The translations under genes and the position numbers were made by a program. Below are positions 59,720 through 64,000 of a DNA stretch of 64,000 nt, piece by piece. Origin of the DNA: Patiria miniata. Taxonomy: Eukaryota; Echinodermata; Asteroidea; Valvatida; Asterinidae. Numbering within the stretch: the stretch's first letter is position 1; every line of letters begins with the position of its first letter. The stretch lies in the NCBI RefSeq assembly GCF_015706575.1, contig NW_024037068.1:1612001-1676000 (forward strand), written 5' to 3'. The notes below the pieces were generated by a model that saw nothing but the letters and a program-made list of their open reading frames with translations, did no database searches and was not told where the DNA came from.

Positions 59720-59912
59720 TAGAGAGGTTTCGCATGCACACGGATACGTTTAATGCGACGGATACGTCTTCAGTTATGACGTCATACGCCACTCACTATC
59801 CGCTAAACGTGCAGACGACACGCATATCTCGCTCGCTACACGTAAGTAAAAAACGGATACGGATAGCTAAACGTAAGTGTAAGCGTATCCGTTCGCTTGC
59901 GAAACTTCCCTA
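59720..59912. mobile_element. TA-flanked hairpin MITE, copy 2 (189 bp)
   Basis: The body is 59722-59910 with TA flanks. It starts GAGAGGTTTCGCATGC and ends GCGAAACTTCCC. The right arm matches copy 1 almost exactly, while the left arm is shortened and rearranged. It is also inserted in a CGCCGCGGCG unit. Confidence 0.75.
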
Positions 59913-60027
59913 CTATCTCGCCGCGGCGAGTTACTATGTCGCCGCGGCAAATTACTATTTTGTATCGGTGAGCGTCGGGCACAACAATGGCAATCCCTCC
60001 GGGTCCTATGGAACGCCAAAGAGGCAT

Positions 60028-60140
60028 CGGCGTAGCCAGGGTTTTCATCCTTGGGGACTTTGAGTGGGGGGGGGGGGGGGGGCTTGAGGTTACAATGGAG
60101 GGGCGCCCCAAAATTTCATCCGAGCTGAAAGGCCGTGAGA
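60028..60140 (+). mobile_element. G-tract MITE fragment inside the foldback core
   Basis: CGGCGTAGCCAGGGTTTTCA, a G run and CAAAATTTCATCCGAGCTGA match the 3665-3925 layout. A second, reversed G-tract patch lies at 60425-60480. Confidence 0.4.
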
Positions 60141-61689
60141 CAGGGTTCCTTCACCGGATATCCGCCCAATACCCGCCCTAGTCTAGTGTCCCACATACCA
60201 CTCGGCCGGGCCACTATAGATGCACTACATTAATCCGTGTTCCACTCGCACTCGTGGGATAACTAACTACCACTATTCAATTTCCAAGGGACCGTAATAA
60301 ACAGCCACTCGCGAAAAAAAAATCGCAGAAAATCGCCGGAAAAAATTGACTTAGGCCTATATTCTTCCAGGTAGTCATGGTAACTCATATTGAGGTGTTT
60401 TTCTACGGATGCCAAATTTTCAGTTGGGGGGGGGGGGGCGACTGGGCGGGCGAACTTTTTATGGGGCGGGGCGTGATAGACTTTTGAAATCGGTGTTGAA
60501 ATATCGCAATCGGTCATGGATTTTCGCGATTGGTGATGAACTTTGCAATCGTTGATGAACTTTCACGATGCAGAAACTTCAATACTGGTCACCGATTAAG
60601 CTGACCTAAAAGGCGCACGTGGGGAAAATCGTTCTAAAGGTAATTCCCCAATCTTTTTTTCTAGGAATCCTCACAAGTTGTTATTTTACGAGTAGTTGAA
60701 CACCAATAATATTCCGAATTTAAGCTTAATATGTTGCAGACGCTTGTGTTACATCTCCTATCACCGAGGTCAAGCTCGGATTTTGCCGAGCAAAAAAAGC
60801 ATGGTCAGTGGCCGGTTTTGCCGCAACGTTGACGTATATATGACATGCGCGTTATTAGCATATTAATTAGCGTGACTCTGCGTGACTTCGCGTGGGCCTC
60901 TGTATAGACCAATGTAAACCAACCAAAAAAGTTAATATTTTATTGGTAGAGAACTCGTGAAGGAGGGAGTCGTAAACTTTGTAACTGCATTCCATATGGA
61001 TAGAACCTTATTAATATTCGTGACGCTTAAAAATATTGAAAAATGACGAACTCAAAGCCTATTTTTCTATTGTAATGAGGGAAAGAAACTCCAAAAGTGT
61101 CTCTGAGATACGGCCTTCAAAACGGGAGAAATTTATGTTAAAAGATTTTAGCCCGCGAACATCAAAATGTCTGTGTAACGGTAATTTGAGCTTGTTTCAT
61201 TCAAAATCGGTCGTAACAATCGCAAGGCGGAACATTACAGTAATTACTTTCTGCCCTCTGAGAGATGCAATTATAATTTTGAATAGTTGGCTGGGTCATC
61301 CTCATCCCGCACACTAATGGACCTGGCATTGCAAGTGGATAAATCACCTGTTGCCGCCCACTGAACTTCGTTTTCTTTCTTAATTTATTCTTAACAAACA
61401 AGAAAGGACAACTTTATTATTACATAAATTATTTCATTTATCGGACGTACCAGAGGAGTTATTATATAATCCAGCCCTGTATGGGTGATTAGGGTGTTAG
61501 TTTTGCCAATGTTGATCAAAGATCGCAAAAATCCATCACCGATTGTGACAGTCAATTATCGATTGCAAAACCCCACTGCCTATCGATAAAGTGCATCGCC
61601 GATTCGTTGATCACATTAAATGCCTCTTTGGCGTTCCATAGGACCCAAGGAGTATCGCTATTCGTCGTGCCTGACGCTCGTCGATGCAA

Positions 61690-61975
61690 AATAGTAAGTC
61701 GCCGCGGCGAGATAGTGAGTCATTGAGCGAGATAGTAACTCGCCGCGGCGAGATGGTAATTCGATGCGGCAAAATAGTAACTCGCCGCGGCAAGATAGTA
61801 TTTCGTCGCGGCGAGATAGTAACCCGCCGCGGCGAGATAATAATTCGCCGCGGCGAGATAGTAATTCGCCGCAGCGAAATAGTAACTCGTCGCGGCGAGA
61901 TAGTAATTCGCCGCGGCGAGATAATAATTTGCCGCGGCGAGATAGTAATTCGCCGCGGCGAGATAGGAACTAACT
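61690..61975 (+). repeat. CGCCGCGGCG minisatellite, about 13 units of 21-22 bp
   Basis: Units follow the pattern AGTAATTCGCCGCGGCGAGAT with small changes (TCGTCGCGG, TTTGCCGCGG). The core CGCCGCGGCG is self-complementary, so each unit can fold. It forms the right arm of the foldback element. The open frame through it only repeats RRGEI and is not a gene. Confidence 0.85.
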
Positions 61976-62142
61976 TTTCTTAATTTCTTTTGGCCCTTCT
62001 ACGCTTCCGTAGTTATTTTACTCATGTTAATATAGGGTTTCCCAGTTATTTTAACACTTGTATAACACGAATTCCCTATATCGATACTTTAATTTCGTCC
62101 CCGAACATCGCCAAGCTCAATTCTCAATTTGAATTTCAAAAA

Positions 62143-62878
62143 GCCACCACTAGATTTCATTTAAGGGTCAGTATAATTCAAATTGTTAGCATTCCGATTC
62201 GTCCAAAATCTTTGAAATTCGTCTCGTGAAGCAATCGGCGTCGAATTGACAAAGCAAATTCGTTTTTTGTTATTCATTTTCATGTTATTGTCATTACACT
62301 TCGTCCCTGGTGACTTAAATCGTATACGATGCGCCCAATATTTAGACTTACTTGAAGAATTATGCGAACTAAAACAATGATAATTCAACATATATTTCCT
62401 TATATGCATTAATAAAAGTAGTTAGCTGTAAGGTATGCATTTTTATTTCTGTGTTTCACAATTAACATTCGAGTAAAAAATTGACATTTCACAATATGCA
62501 CTTAATATGACATGGACACTATGCATTAAGTTCAAAGACATTCTTAATGCTGTTCTTCGATAGACATGCCTTATTTCTGTTGTTTTATTCATATACATAT
62601 ATACAGCTATACTTTCATTTATAAGGAAATATTTGTTAAAATTAAAATTTAATTAATGCGCAAACAAGTCCAAAGATTGGGCACATTTTTAATCGTAACG
62701 TTTTAAGTCATCAGAGACGAAATGTAATGACAATAACATGAAAATGAATAACAAAAAACGAATTTGCTTTGTCAATTTGACGCCGATTGCTTCACGAGAC
62801 GAATTTCAAAGATTTTGGACGAATTGGAATGCTAACAATTTGAATTATACTGACCCTTAAATGAAATCTAGTGGTGGC
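62143..62878. mobile_element. Palindromic element, 736 bp, long arms
   Basis: The left end GCCACCACTAGATTTCATTT is mirrored at 62859-62878. Near-perfect mirroring continues for about 180 bp (for example GCAATCGGCGTCGAATTGAC and TTATTCATTTTCATGTTATT), then more loosely to about 270 bp, leaving a loop of about 200 bp. No coding capacity and no clear target duplication. Confidence 0.75.
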
Positions 62879-63249
62879 ATTTCGCCATAATAAAGGCCCT
62901 AAAGTATGCACGAACGTGCATAATTATTCGTTACTGCTTTAGAAAACTTTGAATTGGTTCATTTGGAAGTTTATTATTATTGTTATTTTATTTGAGCGGA
63001 ACAGCACGCACGATCCAGCCTTATTAAGTGAATGTAGTAAAACATGCGTGGCGTGCACTTGGGTTGTTTAGCACCGTGCGCATGGAGGGGAGGGAGATGA
63101 TCCCTGAAGCCAGAGACACAAATGGCTAATTCCTGAAATTTTATTTCTCTCAAAACAGACATCAAGAAGAAAGAAGAAATACCTGCAAAGAGAGAACGAT
63201 CAATATTGGCATCCTACATGGGTTGGCTAGTTATTTCCAGTGAAAGTGC
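62879..63249. other. No gene seen
   Basis: Spacer between the palindromic element and a CpG-richer patch. Nothing recognised. Confidence 0.35.
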
Positions 63250-63560
63250 TTTCAAGGGAAATGTTCCGAACGGCCGTGCTGTTCGCAACGACCCAACTCA
63301 TTGGTCGCGTCGCTGATGCGATGAGATCTCCCGAAATGCCGCGTTCCGCCTTGTATCATTGGCTGTTTCTTATGGACCTCTCCATTGGTCGGCCGGAATC
63401 GCTCCGTCTTCCATAGTGCCGCGCTTTGATCCCCCTTGGTGACCTTGGAGTTTGCTCGGAACGTAGTACCAGTTACAATTAATGAGCTCCGATTCGACGG
63501 GTACCTCTCGAAGGATAGGACCGTTTTTGCGCGCAAAGCATGTAAAATTGGTGGGACTAG
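63250..63560. promoter_or_regulatory. CpG-rich patch with ATTGG (CCAAT) boxes, possible promoter
   Basis: Three ATTGG words, the inverse of CCAAT, in contexts CATTGGTCGCG, CATTGGCTG and CATTGGTCGGC lie within 100 bp (63299-63390), in sequence richer in CpG than its surroundings. Clustered CCAAT boxes in a CpG-rich patch suit a promoter. No first exon was identified on either side; 63560-64000 is AT-rich. Confidence 0.3.
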
Positions 63561-64000
63561 TTGATCGCACTAAAAGTGTATAGAACTTCTTGAACGTTAT
63601 TTTAATCTGCCAAGCTATACTGTAGACGCATTTAGTTCGACTTTTAAAGATGGTTCCCCGCGCTCTTCAAACAAAACAAAAATATTGCGTACTCCTAATG
63701 AATGTTCAATATGTATATGTTTAATTTCAAGAAATGAACAAAACATATTTTTCCTGATTTTTTTTTGCGTCTACAACCCTCTTAAAAAGGGGCCTTAATT
63801 TTGTGCACAAAATAATGAACCCCGCACTGCGAGAGCCGAATACTGTCTGGCAGCTATGAAATCGATTTTATTTTAAAAAAATATACAAGTAAGGCCAAAA
63901 AAAAAGTCTCCGGTTTCTGGTATGCGCGCGCGTCGTTACCCTCCCATATGATTTACAGGATCATGGCCAGAGCCATGCTCCCTACAAAATCGAGAGCATT

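Larger units (their letters stand above)
59383..62011. mobile_element. Foldback-type composite transposon, 2.6 kb
   Basis: The outer ends TACGGAAGCGTAGAAGGGCC and AAAAGAAATTAAGAAAA (59383-59420) are mirrored at 61975-62011. The inner arm ends GGTCCTATGGAACGCCAAAG and AGGCAT (60003-60027) are mirrored at about 61620-61645. Between them both arms carry CGCCGCGGCGA units. Further inward, CAATCGGT..GATGGATTTT-type words at 60480-60600 are mirrored at 61520-61612. The core (about 60600-61520) has one 93-residue frame (61036-61317) with no recognised content and no transposase. Arms made of tandem repeats are the hallmark of Foldback-like elements. Target duplication not resolved. Confidence 0.7.

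Noticed and set aside
61684-61983. 99-residue frame of repeated RRGEI units
   Set aside because: It is a by-product of the 21-22-bp CGCCGCGGCG minisatellite, and other frames are open as well. There is no start context or domain.

Overview
The window looks like a piece of an invertebrate animal genome, most likely a marine deuterostome (echinoderm or hemichordate type). This is inferred from a multi-exon secreted matrix metalloproteinase gene with GT-AG introns, AT-rich introns against GC-rich exons, tRNA-derived SINEs and many short inverted-repeat DNA transposons. The species cannot be fixed from sequence alone. There are no bacterial-style operons, no CRISPR array, and I recognised no retrovirus-like or Polinton-like element.

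The only well-supported gene is a matrix metalloproteinase (MMP) on the + strand. Eight coding exons run from 30826 to 54933, every junction is in phase, and together they give a 526-residue protein. Its parts in order are a signal peptide, a cysteine-switch prodomain, a furin-type basic motif, a zinc catalytic domain with the HExGHxxGxxH motif and Met-turn, a short hinge, a four-blade hemopexin domain and a stop. No membrane anchor follows, so it should be secreted and activated by furin-like cleavage. Introns 1 (7.8 kb) and 3 (8.9 kb) carry many repeats. A second, weaker candidate is a BEN-domain-like exon on the minus strand near 21.2-21.7 kb. Four other ORFs of 139-190 residues are recorded with low confidence.

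Layout: 1-30 kb is mostly intergenic. It holds short inverted-repeat elements (a TTAA-flanked family, G-tract hAT-like elements with 8-bp target duplications, a Harbinger-like MITE), SINEs, a 0.66-kb tandem duplication (22.0-23.6 kb) and a 482-bp hairpin element. The MMP gene fills 30.8-54.9 kb. Degenerate hexamer arrays, SINEs, a truncated RTE-type LINE, more MITEs and a local duplication of the exon-7/intron-7 boundary lie around or inside it. From 55.7 to 62.9 kb is an unusually dense run of large inverted-repeat elements. It includes a 2.6-kb foldback-type element whose arms contain a CGCCGCGGCG minisatellite, and two smaller TA-flanked hairpin elements have inserted into those repeat units. 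The last 0.75 kb includes a CpG-rich patch with CCAAT-type boxes that could be a promoter.

All coordinates and alignments were read by eye. Repeat boundaries without a stated target-site duplication are approximate.
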